A stretch of DNA of 64,000 nucleotides from Polynucleobacter sp. MWH-UH35A (GTDB lineage Bacteria > Pseudomonadota > Gammaproteobacteria > Burkholderiales > Burkholderiaceae). The translations under genes were made by a program, and so were the position numbers. The stretch is taken from contig NZ_CP061285.1 in the NCBI RefSeq assembly GCF_018687075.1, forward strand, positions 1,488,001-1,552,000. The letters are read 5' to 3'. The notes below the pieces were generated by a model that was not told where the DNA came from, searched no databases, and saw only the letters and a list, made by a program, of their open reading frames with translations. Below, piece by piece: positions 16,476 to 24,620 of the stretch. Each line of letters opens with the position of its first letter. Positions within the stretch are counted from its first letter, which is position 1.

Positions 16476-17411
16476 ATGCAATTATTTTGGGTATCGGGCT
16501 CTACTGGAGCCATCAAACAAATTAATATCACCAAGGAGCGCCTCACTCGCCTTGGGATAATTGTTGGCGGCTCATTTCTCCTGCTCGGAGTCCTCATCTT
16601 CTCCACCGGCATCCACATCGCACTAGAAGTCAACCCAGACTTTGCCAGAGAAGTCAGTGGAGTGGTAACCGTTAAAGAACGCATGGCATTAGATAACAAA
16701 TATGCAAAGCAGCTGAAAGCTTTTCAGGAGCAACTAGCCAAGGCAGCCATGCAATTTAATGAATTGAAGTCCATAAAAGAGCGCTATTTAGCAATATCGA
16801 CGCCGTATACCATCAAAAACAAATTTGCTGAAAACAACAGTGTTGGCGGCCCATTGAAACCCCTCAGCCTCAAATACGAACCCACCAAGACCTTAGCTGA
16901 AAATTTCGAGGACTCAGTCTCTAAGTCAACTGAAATGGCTGAAATATTTGAGAAATCAGAACCCGAATGGAGCAAGCAATATCGGTGGTTGCGCACTCTA
17001 CCTATTGGCCCCCCTATTGACGCCCGCCTAGGAATGACCAGTAATTTTGGTGTACGCGTTGACCCATTCACAAAACAACTTGCACAGCACTCTGGCATTG
17101 ACTTTGTTACACCGGTAGGCACCCCAATTGTGGCCACCGGGGATGGCACGGTCATTAAGGCCGGTCATGATCCAGCCTATGGCAACTTTATCGAAATAGC
17201 CCACGGGGATGGCTTTGTTTCAAAATATGCCCACAACAGCAAGCTGTTTGTAAAACCCGGACAATCAATTACCCGCGGTCAATTAATTGCTAATTCAGGT
17301 TCCACAGGAAGATCGACGGGTCCACACCTGCATTACGAAATTCACCAACACAGCAATTACTTAAATCCTGCAAAAATCCTTGTATATGCACCTCCATCGG
17401 CATACTGGTAA
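16476..17411 (+). CDS. Membrane-anchored M23 (LytM) peptidase
   Basis: A 311-residue murein endopeptidase. One membrane helix (about 29-50) is followed by a coiled-coil stretch (about 62-108), a linker and an M23 domain at about 185-300. The zinc ligands are present: H205 and D209 in QHSGID, and the HLH of GPHLHYEIH (284-286), so it should be catalytically active in the periplasm. The topology matches M23 peptidases encoded beside bactofilins (for example LmdC and Csd1 types). Here the bactofilin genes are 1.1 kb away, separated by two small genes. It probably cuts peptidoglycan cross-links at a site set by the bactofilins. Confidence 0.88.
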   Translation: MQLFWVSGSTGAIKQINITKERLTRLGIIVGGSFLLLGVLIFSTGIHIALEVNPDFAREVSGVVTVKERMALDNKYAKQLKAFQEQLAKAAMQFNELKSIKERYLAISTPYTIKNKFAENNSVGGPLKPLSLKYEPTKTLAENFEDSVSKSTEMAEIFEKSEPEWSKQYRWLRTLPIGPPIDARLGMTSNFGVRVDPFTKQLAQHSGIDFVTPVGTPIVATGDGTVIKAGHDPAYGNFIEIAHGDGFVSKYAHNSKLFVKPGQSITRGQLIANSGSTGRSTGPHLHYEIHQHSNYLNPAKILVYAPPSAYW

Positions 17412-17453
17412 ACCGCTATCAATGCAACCTTACCGCTCGAATTTGCAATAACT

Positions 17454-17828
17454 CTATTCAGCTCTCATCGTTTTAAATTTACCCAATAACGCCAAACCGG
17501 ACAAAACTCGGTTGGCCATTTCAGCGTTGAGCTTACCTACAGCAAGGCCATAGAGGATCTGATCTGCCCTTTCATGCTCTGGCGAAGTCAGTAACACCTT
17601 AAATACTTGAGCCTCACTCATATTGGGTTGAATATCTAAAGGGGTGAAAACAATATCTACCTTGCCACCTTTGATGCCATAACGAACCTGTGCAATTTCT
17701 AGCAACTCATGGCGCTGCTTTTCCTGAAGCTCAGCCAGGGTTGGAAAACTTGTGGACGGATTTTCTTTAGCAAAATTGCTTAGATTGGCATGAGTCTTTT
17801 TGTATTTTGTATAAACCAAATCATCCAT
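17454..17828 (-). CDS. Hypothetical protein, 124 residues, beside the flagellar cluster
   Basis: A soluble, mostly helical protein (TLAELQEKQRHELLEIAQVR, SEAQVFKVLLTSPEHERADQ, LNAEMANRVLSGLALLGKF). FlgN or another flagellar chaperone was considered because of the position and the following small gene, but I see no convincing FlgN signature. 44 nt downstream of the 86-residue gene on the same strand. Function unknown. Confidence 0.5.
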   Translation of the reverse strand: MDDLVYTKYKKTHANLSNFAKENPSTSFPTLAELQEKQRHELLEIAQVRYGIKGGKVDIVFTPLDIQPNMSEAQVFKVLLTSPEHERADQILYGLAVGKLNAEMANRVLSGLALLGKFKTMRAE

Positions 17829-17872
17829 AAAACTCCCCCACTGAGCCTCAATCGCAGAAAGCAGCCTATCGG

Positions 17873-18133
17873 CTAAAGTAAATTAATGATCCTTTGATAA
17901 GCACTAATTCGACGATCTGCACTCATAGGTATCGAATCTAGGGGATTTGGACTATTCAGCTTGACATCAACATTTACTGAAGGGGCTGGTTGGGCAACCT
18001 TCAAGTCTTGAGGTGCTGGATGAGATCTGCTGACCGTCGCCCTTGGAATCGTCGTCCGACGCTCGTGAATAGTCCCCCCACTTCTTTGGGATCCAGCATT
18101 TAAATACTGAGATTGAAGATTTAGCTTATCCAA
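17873..18133 (-). CDS. Hypothetical basic, Pro/Ser-rich small protein, 86 residues
   Basis: Mostly disordered (SQRSGGTIHERRTTIPRATV, PSVNVDVKLNSPNPLDSIPM), ending in a short helix (ADRRISAYQRIINLL). FlgM was considered because the size and the helical C-terminus fit, but the sigma-28-binding pattern is not recognisable. Divergent from the lipoprotein gene. Confidence 0.45.
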   Translation of the reverse strand: MDKLNLQSQYLNAGSQRSGGTIHERRTTIPRATVSRSHPAPQDLKVAQPAPSVNVDVKLNSPNPLDSIPMSADRRISAYQRIINLL

Positions 18134-18213
18134 GTGAAAATAGAGTTAAATTGGTTAATGTGAATATATTAGCAAAAATACGCCACTTAATTACCAATAA
18201 AACTGAGGTTGTC

Positions 18214-18780
18214 ATGACAAAATTAATTCGTTTGATTTTTCCAGCATTTACTATTGCCTTAGGAGTTTCGCTGACCGCCTGCGGCAACAAGGAAGAGCAG
18301 GCAAAAGCAGAGATTTGGCTACCAGATACCAAGGTAGTCAAAATGCCCATGGATGACTATGCTGGAATCTCTTTTAATACCACCCGCGAAGAAGCAAAAG
18401 AAAAATTCAATTGCACAGCATATGAACTGTCATTTAGCTGCAAGGTGAAAGTGGATGATAAAGAAGAGGCGATTTGGCTCATTTATAACGAAGCAGGACG
18501 CCTTGTTTTGATGAAAAAAGAATTGGGTTACTACAACAAGCAAATCGCTGATACGATTATTGAGCGGTTCACCATTAAATATGGTCTTGACTACACTCCA
18601 TCGGAAGGTCAAGAGAGCGCATTTGCTGCAGGAATTCGTAAATCAAAGACCTATATTTTTGGCGGTGGTCAAGTTGCCTTTCAAATTGGACGCAGCTTAA
18701 ATAATCGCAATGAATTAATGTTGGTTTACTTCTTCCCAGAGGATGTTGGAACTACTTTTGCCAAAAGCGTCATGAACTAA
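18214..18780 (+). CDS. Putative lipoprotein, 188 residues
   Basis: Signal peptide with lipobox L-T-A-C (Cys23) followed by Gly-Asn, giving an envelope lipoprotein. The start at ATG 18214 has GAGG upstream. The frame opens earlier, but that extension would hide the signal peptide. Mature domain has a disulfide-like pair (FNCTAYELSFSCKVK) and resembles no family I can name. Ends 8 nt from the convergent flhB stop. Confidence 0.7.
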   Translation: MTKLIRLIFPAFTIALGVSLTACGNKEEQAKAEIWLPDTKVVKMPMDDYAGISFNTTREEAKEKFNCTAYELSFSCKVKVDDKEEAIWLIYNEAGRLVLMKKELGYYNKQIADTIIERFTIKYGLDYTPSEGQESAFAAGIRKSKTYIFGGGQVAFQIGRSLNNRNELMLVYFFPEDVGTTFAKSVMN

Positions 18781-18788
18781 GCTGAAAC

Positions 18789-19922
18789 TTACAGCAAGGG
18801 CTTGTTTGGCCTTAGCTGTTCTGGGATGAAATTGATTTCGGGCACTTCGCTCTGAACCCCGCCTGACTCTCTCACTTCGTATGCCCATGCAAGTATCCTT
18901 GCGACTGCTTCAAAAAGCGACATTGGAATTGCCTCACCAATCTCTAGCTGACTATATAGGTAGCGGGCTAAAGGTGGTATCTGGGCAACGGGTACATCAT
19001 ACTCTCTGGCTACTTCTTGAATACGGAGTGCAACTAAATCCATTCCTTTAGCCACCACAATTGGCGCAGACATTTTCTCCATGTCATAACGCAATGCTAC
19101 GGAATAGTGATCAGGGTTAGCTAATACCACATCGGCACGTTCAATAGCAGCCATCATTCGTGATGAAGCAATTTGACGCTGTCGTTGACGTAAGCGTTGC
19201 TTGATCTCTGGAGAACCCTCGGACTCCTTCATCTCCTGCTTCATCTCTTCGGGGCTCATCCGAATTTGCTTACGAAAGTTAAACCATTGTAACCAGCCAT
19301 CGCCTACGGCAATCAATAACAACGGAATCATCAGCAACAAGAAACCATTTAAGATGAAATATGAGGTATGCAATAACGCAGCATCAAAATCCTGACTCAC
19401 AATGGATCGTATGTAAACAAATAGCCCAGATAAATAGGCCATTCCAATACCTAAAACAAGGATTGTTTTCAGAATATTCTTGATCAGCTCTGTCAATGCA
19501 TTAAGTGAAACCATTCTGCCAAGACCAGAAATAAAATCCAGCCGCTCCATATCAAACTTGGGAGCAAAGTAGGCACGAAAGTTGACCAAGGATAAAGGTG
19601 CGAAAACGGCAACCAACCAAATGGGTAAAAAAATCAAGCTCAACAAAAGCAAGACAACCAGAAATGCCCCACCCAACCACTCTTGAATATGATCTAAAAG
19701 CTCAATTGGCTTAGAAAAAATAAAGCTGGATTTGGTCATTAAAACCAACTGCTGCATCAGCAGAGGCCCAGCCGCTATGACAAAAATAATAAAGACTGTT
19801 AATAAAGCAAAGGTTGCTATATCTCTAGATTGTGGTAACTGGCCTTGTTCGCGCGCACGTAAAATTCGCCGTTCACTCGGCTCCAGTTCCCGTTCTTGAG
19901 CATTATCTCCGCCTTCAGCCAA
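18789..19922 (-). CDS. flhB: FlhB, flagellar export switch protein
   Basis: 377 residues. Four membrane helices (about 37-60, 85-108, 148-170, 188-206) follow a typical N-terminus (PSERRILRAREQGQLPQSRD). The cytoplasmic domain contains the autocleavage site at residues 269-272, aligned exactly with E. coli, but it reads N-P-D-H instead of N-P-T-H. Cleavage between N and P switches export from rod/hook to filament proteins. Last gene of the flgB-flhB run. flhA, its usual neighbour, is not in the window. Confidence 0.97.
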   Translation of the reverse strand: MAEGGDNAQERELEPSERRILRAREQGQLPQSRDIATFALLTVFIIFVIAAGPLLMQQLVLMTKSSFIFSKPIELLDHIQEWLGGAFLVVLLLLSLIFLPIWLVAVFAPLSLVNFRAYFAPKFDMERLDFISGLGRMVSLNALTELIKNILKTILVLGIGMAYLSGLFVYIRSIVSQDFDAALLHTSYFILNGFLLLMIPLLLIAVGDGWLQWFNFRKQIRMSPEEMKQEMKESEGSPEIKQRLRQRQRQIASSRMMAAIERADVVLANPDHYSVALRYDMEKMSAPIVVAKGMDLVALRIQEVAREYDVPVAQIPPLARYLYSQLEIGEAIPMSLFEAVARILAWAYEVRESGGVQSEVPEINFIPEQLRPNKPLL

Positions 19923-19978
19923 TCTATACCTCTTTTATTACTTTTCCAGTAGAGGATAAACGATTTGGTAGCAAAGAC

Positions 19979-20572
19979 CTAAGGCATAGTCTTCTTGAGC
20001 TTAGCTATCATCACCTCGGCATTTTCTAGCTCCGCTGGACTTAATTTCGCCTTTAATTGCTTGGCCTCCGATGCAGCCATTGGGTTGCCCGAACGGTGAG
20101 ATAAAACCATCCAAACATAAGCCTGCAGTAGATCCACAGGAGTCTGATTACCGTCCTCATACAGATGAGCCAAGTTGTACTGGCCAGCAGCGCTTCCCGC
20201 TATTGCCGCCTTCTGGAACCACATAAATGCCATTTGCTCAGAATTATCCAAGGCAGGGCTCTTTTGGTAGCGAACTGCCAACTCCAGCATAGCCTGAACA
20301 TTACCGCCGTTAGCAGCTCGATTCATCCAGACCCAGCCTTTTTCTATATTTTTATTTGTGCCGATACCCTGTAAATACATTTGCGACAGATCATATTGCG
20401 CCTGACTGTCACCCGCATTAGATAACTGCTCGAAGATAAGTAAAGCTTTTGCATACTCGCCTGCCTCATAAGCTGATCTAGCTTTGCGGTAATCGGAACA
20501 TCCGGCAAGCACAAGCGCAAACAATAAAAAAATTGGCACTCGAATAAAGGAGCGCCAATTAATCAATCTCAT
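19979..20572 (-). CDS. Sel1-repeat lipoprotein in the motor gene run
   Basis: 197 residues: lipobox L-A-G-C (Cys25), then Sel1 repeats (SQAQYDLSQMYLQGIGTNKN, VQAMLELAVRYQKSPALD, AAGQYNLAHLYEDGNQTPVD). Placed between motAB and flhB on the same strand. MotX, a Sel1-repeat stator accessory protein of Vibrio, is a structural parallel, so a role at the stator or the P/L-ring region is plausible. This is an inference from position and fold. Confidence 0.75.
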   Translation of the reverse strand: MRLINWRSFIRVPIFLLFALVLAGCSDYRKARSAYEAGEYAKALLIFEQLSNAGDSQAQYDLSQMYLQGIGTNKNIEKGWVWMNRAANGGNVQAMLELAVRYQKSPALDNSEQMAFMWFQKAAIAGSAAGQYNLAHLYEDGNQTPVDLLQAYVWMVLSHRSGNPMAASEAKQLKAKLSPAELENAEVMIAKLKKTMP

Positions 20573-20586
20573 TGATAACCCCTCAA

Positions 20587-20988
20587 TTATTTTTTGTCAG
20601 CAGCTTGCTTTTCTTTAGGGGCTACTGGTTTCTTTTCATCCAAATCCTCTTCATCTTCTGGCGGCGCATCGGCTGGTTTTAAGTTCAAGGCAGGAGCAGG
20701 AGGCTCAACACGATAGCTAGCACCTAAATCACCGCCAATCATCCTAGCGTAAGCACCAAAATAGCGTCTGCTCAAATCAGGGTAGTAAGGAGCACTAGCC
20801 AAATAACCTTTACTACGAATACACGATGCATTATTCATAGCGCCCTCGCAGCTGGCGATCGCAGAAAGTCTACCTACCTCAAATTGCTCACCCAAGATAA
20901 AACAGAAAATAAGTATCACTAAAGGCAGAATGAACCAGAGCAAGACTTTCTTAAGAAGTCCAACAATTAATGCTATTTTTTCATTCAT
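20587..20988 (-). CDS. Small membrane protein between motB and flhB
   Basis: From ATG 20988 it has 133 residues. One membrane helix (about 10-30, VLLWFILPLVILIFCFILGE) is followed by a periplasmic part with two cysteines (ASCEGAMNNASCIRSKGYLA) and an acidic/basic low-complexity tail (PPEDEEDLDEKKP). GGAG lies 10 nt before this ATG. A TTG three codons earlier is too close to it. Not recognised. Same run as motAB. Confidence 0.6.
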   Translation of the reverse strand: MNEKIALIVGLLKKVLLWFILPLVILIFCFILGEQFEVGRLSAIASCEGAMNNASCIRSKGYLASAPYYPDLSRRYFGAYARMIGGDLGASYRVEPPAPALNLKPADAPPEDEEDLDEKKPVAPKEKQAADKK

Positions 20989-21015
20989 GCTTTGCAATCT
21001 CCAATGTATTTAGTG

Positions 21016-21819
21016 TTAATGCTGTTGCGTTTTTTTACTTGCAGGCTTTTGAACCAAGTCACTAGGGAGCTTCCTCCAAGAGGCAATCGGCTCTTCATTA
21101 TGTAGCTTTGCATACACCTCAACAATGCGTGAGTCTGCTGGGTTGGCATTCTCTTTCATTGCGTTGTACATCTTAGCCCCATCAATCTTATTACCTTGAT
21201 TGATAAATTGCATAGCGGCAGTATAGTAATAATTAGTTGCCTTATCTTTTCGAGGGGCACCCAGAATCGCTGAACTATATACATTGCCTAAATATTGGCA
21301 AGCATAAGGGTTTTGTTCTTTGGCTGGTATGGTTAGATACTTTTCGGCAAGCAAAAACTGCTGCTTAGCATATCGACGATATACGGTTGCAGTTAAAATA
21401 AAATCAGGATGTGTAATGATCTCAGCTTGAGAGTCATAGTAAACACCGCGCTCATAGGCTATCAAACCACGATAGTAGCTCGCTTGCACGTCACCCTCGG
21501 CGGATAACTCATCTAGTTTTTGCAGAACTCGAAGCGCCTCTTTGCTATATCTAAGAACTTCATCTTCAGGCTCGATACATTTGGGATTGCGTACACATGC
21601 AATTGCCACAATGGCTTTATCAGTGGCTTTTTTATAACGTTTATAGAGTTTTTTTGCCTCAGATGGTGGGCCTACAAATGGCTCGCCACTATTTGCTGTT
21701 CCTGATTTAGACACTACTCCATGGGCTGCCTCTGCCGAGGGCTGAGCATCGCTTGCAAATCCTATATTGGAAATGAACGCGATTATTAGAAAAAAACCAA
21801 ACCTAGAGATTATGGACAA
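21016..21819 (-). CDS. Exported helical-repeat protein downstream of motB
   Basis: 267 residues with a signal peptide (cut near SNIGFA-SD). The mature protein is helical with Sel1/TPR-like units (VQASYYRGLIAYERGVYYDS, NPYACQYLGNVYSSAILGAP) and three or four cysteines. It begins 4 nt after the motB stop, so it is almost certainly cotranscribed. Probably a periplasmic protein; an accessory stator role is inferred from position only. Confidence 0.6.
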   Translation of the reverse strand: MSIISRFGFFLIIAFISNIGFASDAQPSAEAAHGVVSKSGTANSGEPFVGPPSEAKKLYKRYKKATDKAIVAIACVRNPKCIEPEDEVLRYSKEALRVLQKLDELSAEGDVQASYYRGLIAYERGVYYDSQAEIITHPDFILTATVYRRYAKQQFLLAEKYLTIPAKEQNPYACQYLGNVYSSAILGAPRKDKATNYYYTAAMQFINQGNKIDGAKMYNAMKENANPADSRIVEVYAKLHNEEPIASWRKLPSDLVQKPASKKTQQH

Positions 21820-21823
21820 GGTT

Positions 21824-22858
21824 CTACCTCGCTGGCTTGTCCGCAGGCGGGCTTAACTTCGAAGGAATCTCCATTGCTGGCGCCTTAGGCGCGTTATCTT
21901 TTGAAAGGAACTGAGCTGGCGCGCGCAAATTCGGAGGTATCTCTTGAGCACCTTTTTCAATTGCATCAGGAACCTTTTCAATCGGACGAACTACCGTTTT
22001 CTTTTCTTCCTGCTTAGGCTTTTTATTGAGCAAGGTAATCGAAATGCGGCGATTAAGTGGATCGTTTAAATCTTCTGGATTTAGAGGAACGGTATTGGCA
22101 AAGCCAATTACCTGAACCACTAAGGCAGGATCTAAACCACCAGCAATCAACTCACGACGTGCGACGTTTGCTCGATCGGTAGATAGCTCCCAGTTTGTAT
22201 ATCCAGTCTCACCATTGCCGAACTTCGCTCCATCAGAGTGACCCTCAATTCGTACTGGGCCAGGAGACATCTGAATCGACTTTCCAATAATCCGAAGTAA
22301 TCTTCGTGCCGAGACGCTTGGCACCGTCCCACCACTACTGAATAGGGGTTTGCCTTTCTCGTCAACAACCTGAATGCGCAAACCTTCGCTATTAATATCC
22401 ATAAATACTTGGCCCTTAGCATTTTTGAGCTCAGCATCTGCCTCTATCTTCTTTTGAATATCCTCTTTTACCAATTCATTTTTAGTCTTATCTTTACGCG
22501 CATTCTCAACGTCAGTAACTGAGGAGTCACTTATACGGCGCTGCTCAGTATCAGCATCAGCCCGGGACTCTTCACCCACAGTTTTTGTGATGTTATCCCC
22601 GCCCCCCTTAATAATGCGGGTAGCATCACCCGAACCCTGTCCTCCAGACAAAGAGACGCGCAATGGATTCTGAAAGTAGGCAGAAATACCAGCCAAGTCA
22701 CCCGCTGTTGTTGATCCAAGTACCCACATCAACAAAAAGAAGGCCATCATGGCCGTTACGAAGTCGGCGTAAGCAATTTTCCAGGCTCCACCGTGATGAC
22801 CGTGGCCACCCTTCTTAACGCGCTTAATGACAATAATTGGCGCGTCGTTCTTAGCCAT
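21824..22858 (-). CDS. motB: MotB, stator subunit
   Basis: 344 residues. Basic N-terminus, one membrane helix (about 29-48) with the proton-carrying Asp32 in IAYADFVTAMMAFFLLMWVL, a plug/linker region, and an OmpA-type peptidoglycan-binding domain (VRIEGHSDGAKFGNGE, NWELSTDRANVARREL, NRRISITLL). It anchors the MotA4MotB2-type stator to the wall. A Pro/Lys-rich C-terminal tail of about 70 residues extends beyond the OmpA domain. Asp32 is the position found in E. coli. The sequence suggests a proton stator. Confidence 0.97.
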   Translation of the reverse strand: MAKNDAPIIVIKRVKKGGHGHHGGAWKIAYADFVTAMMAFFLLMWVLGSTTAGDLAGISAYFQNPLRVSLSGGQGSGDATRIIKGGGDNITKTVGEESRADADTEQRRISDSSVTDVENARKDKTKNELVKEDIQKKIEADAELKNAKGQVFMDINSEGLRIQVVDEKGKPLFSSGGTVPSVSARRLLRIIGKSIQMSPGPVRIEGHSDGAKFGNGETGYTNWELSTDRANVARRELIAGGLDPALVVQVIGFANTVPLNPEDLNDPLNRRISITLLNKKPKQEEKKTVVRPIEKVPDAIEKGAQEIPPNLRAPAQFLSKDNAPKAPAMEIPSKLSPPADKPAR

Positions 22859-22863
22859 ACCGC

Positions 22864-23724
22864 TTATTTCCCTTTAACGGCTTTAGTACCCTCATCAAGC
22901 TCAGTAAATGTTGGACGCTGATAGCTAAAGAGAACTTTACGACCAAACTCTACTGCTGCTGCAGGAGGGAAATTATTTAAGCTGGCAATCAAAATTGCTT
23001 TTACCGCCATATAAGCTCGGCTATCAGCCTCTGCATTTTGCTCAAGCACTTTGGCTACCGGAGAAACAATTGCATACGCGAGCAAAATACCTAAGAAGGT
23101 TCCCACAAGAGCTGCGCCAATCAGCTTACCCAATTCGGCAGGCGGTAAACCAATTGAGCCCATGGTGTGCACCACCCCCATAACTGCCGCCACAATACCA
23201 AACGCCGGCAAACCATCACCGACGTTAGTTACTGAAGCCACTGGGATATGGGTTTCCTGATGATGAACTTCTAATTCTTGCTCCATCAAGCTCTCTATTT
23301 GAATTACATCGAGAGAGCCGCCAAGCATCATACGCAAATAATCCGTAATGAAATCGACCAAGTGATGGTCTTTCATAATCAAGGGATATTTTTCAAATAA
23401 AGGGCTTGCCTCTGGCTCTTCAATATCACCCTCTAATGACATCAAGCCATCACGTTTAATCTTTTGCAAAATCTCAAACATGAGGCAAAGTAAATCCAAG
23501 TGCATCTGCTTGATGTTGCCTTTAGATTTAAATGCGCCACCCAAAGCAGAGAGTGTCTTCTTCAGATTTATCATGCTGTTCGACGCAATCATGGTGCCAA
23601 CAGCAGCGCCCACAATGGTTAAAACCTCCGTTGGCTGCCATAAAACCATAATATGGCCGCCGTGCAAGGCATAACCTCCCAGGGCACAAGCAAGCGCAAT
23701 AATCCACCCTAAAGGAATATTCAT
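22864..23724 (-). CDS. motA: MotA, stator subunit
   Basis: 286 residues, four membrane helices. The TM3-TM4 region PAFGIVAAVMGVVHTMGSIG and KLIGAALVGTFLGILLAYAI holds the conserved prolines and torque-transmitting loop order of proton MotA. It conducts ions with MotB and pushes on FliG. It follows flgL by 19 nt and precedes motB by 5 nt. Confidence 0.97.
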   Translation of the reverse strand: MNIPLGWIIALACALGGYALHGGHIMVLWQPTEVLTIVGAAVGTMIASNSMINLKKTLSALGGAFKSKGNIKQMHLDLLCLMFEILQKIKRDGLMSLEGDIEEPEASPLFEKYPLIMKDHHLVDFITDYLRMMLGGSLDVIQIESLMEQELEVHHQETHIPVASVTNVGDGLPAFGIVAAVMGVVHTMGSIGLPPAELGKLIGAALVGTFLGILLAYAIVSPVAKVLEQNAEADSRAYMAVKAILIASLNNFPPAAAVEFGRKVLFSYQRPTFTELDEGTKAVKGK

Positions 23725-23743
23725 ACTTCGATCAACTCAGTTT

Positions 23744-24610
23744 TTATAGTTTAGAAAACAGATTACTAGACTGAAGCTTAGCAAACATTGCTTGGGCTGC
23801 GTTTAATAATGTCTGAGCTCTAGTATAAGCCGCAGTTGCCTCTGCCATGTCAGTATCCAGCAGGGTGGACTGGGAGGAGGCCAATTCAACGCCAAATGCG
23901 CTCATAGCCATCTTTGAGGCATCGACCTGGGCTGAAATTCCCCCGCTTATCTGCTGGGCCATGGTTAACTGATCAAATGCTGTTTTTAGGCCTGATTCAA
24001 TGCTGCCCGCAGTTTGGGTGGTAGCTACACCACGGGATTTTTCGTCTAAATAGGTCACAAATTTGTTAATGCTGTCATAAAGCTGAGAGGATTCTGGGGT
24101 TAAAAAAGTACCCCCCGCCCCAAAAGCATCGGTAAATTTCACCCCAGAACTGACCATCACACTCGGTTCAATTTGCACTTCATTAACAGCATCGTTAAAA
24201 ATCGGGTTACCAGTGGCATCCTTAGCGATCATCTGACTTTTAATCGTGTCGCGCATTTGCTGTGCCTGAATTTTCAATGCCCCAAAATTGGATGTGTTTA
24301 ACGCACCATTTTGAGATTGTGTGAAAGTTTGTTTAAGGCTATTTAACCCATCAATAATGCTGCTGATTTGTGTCTGGGCTATAGCATGTGAAGAGGTTAA
24401 GAAATTTTGATTGGCTTTATACATTTGAAGCCTTCCAATATCAAAATCTAATCTTACCCCTCTTGAGACTGCATAAGCATTATCAGAAGCCTTACTGTAC
24501 TGCTTCCCAGAGCTAATTTTTTTCTGCCATGCAGTAGCCTCTACTAGGCTGTTATCCATTGCCTGTGTGCCTGCATCCAATACCTGATTTGAACTAATTC
24601 GCATACTCAT
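23744..24610 (-). CDS. flgL: FlgL, hook-filament junction protein
   Basis: 288 residues, flagellin-like. The N-terminal D0 helix is RISSNQVLDAGTQAMDNSLV and the C-terminal helix is AAYTRAQTLLNAAQAMFAKL. Short compared with many FlgL (about 310-400), with a small middle domain. ATG 24610 has AAGGAG 6 nt upstream. It follows flgK by 10 nt. Confidence 0.95.
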   Translation of the reverse strand: MSMRISSNQVLDAGTQAMDNSLVEATAWQKKISSGKQYSKASDNAYAVSRGVRLDFDIGRLQMYKANQNFLTSSHAIAQTQISSIIDGLNSLKQTFTQSQNGALNTSNFGALKIQAQQMRDTIKSQMIAKDATGNPIFNDAVNEVQIEPSVMVSSGVKFTDAFGAGGTFLTPESSQLYDSINKFVTYLDEKSRGVATTQTAGSIESGLKTAFDQLTMAQQISGGISAQVDASKMAMSAFGVELASSQSTLLDTDMAEATAAYTRAQTLLNAAQAMFAKLQSSNLFSKL

Positions 24611-24620
24611 CACCTACTCC

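Noticed and set aside
17873..18133. FlgM (anti-sigma-28)
   Set aside because: Size and flagellar neighbourhood fit, but the C-terminal sigma-binding pattern is not visible.
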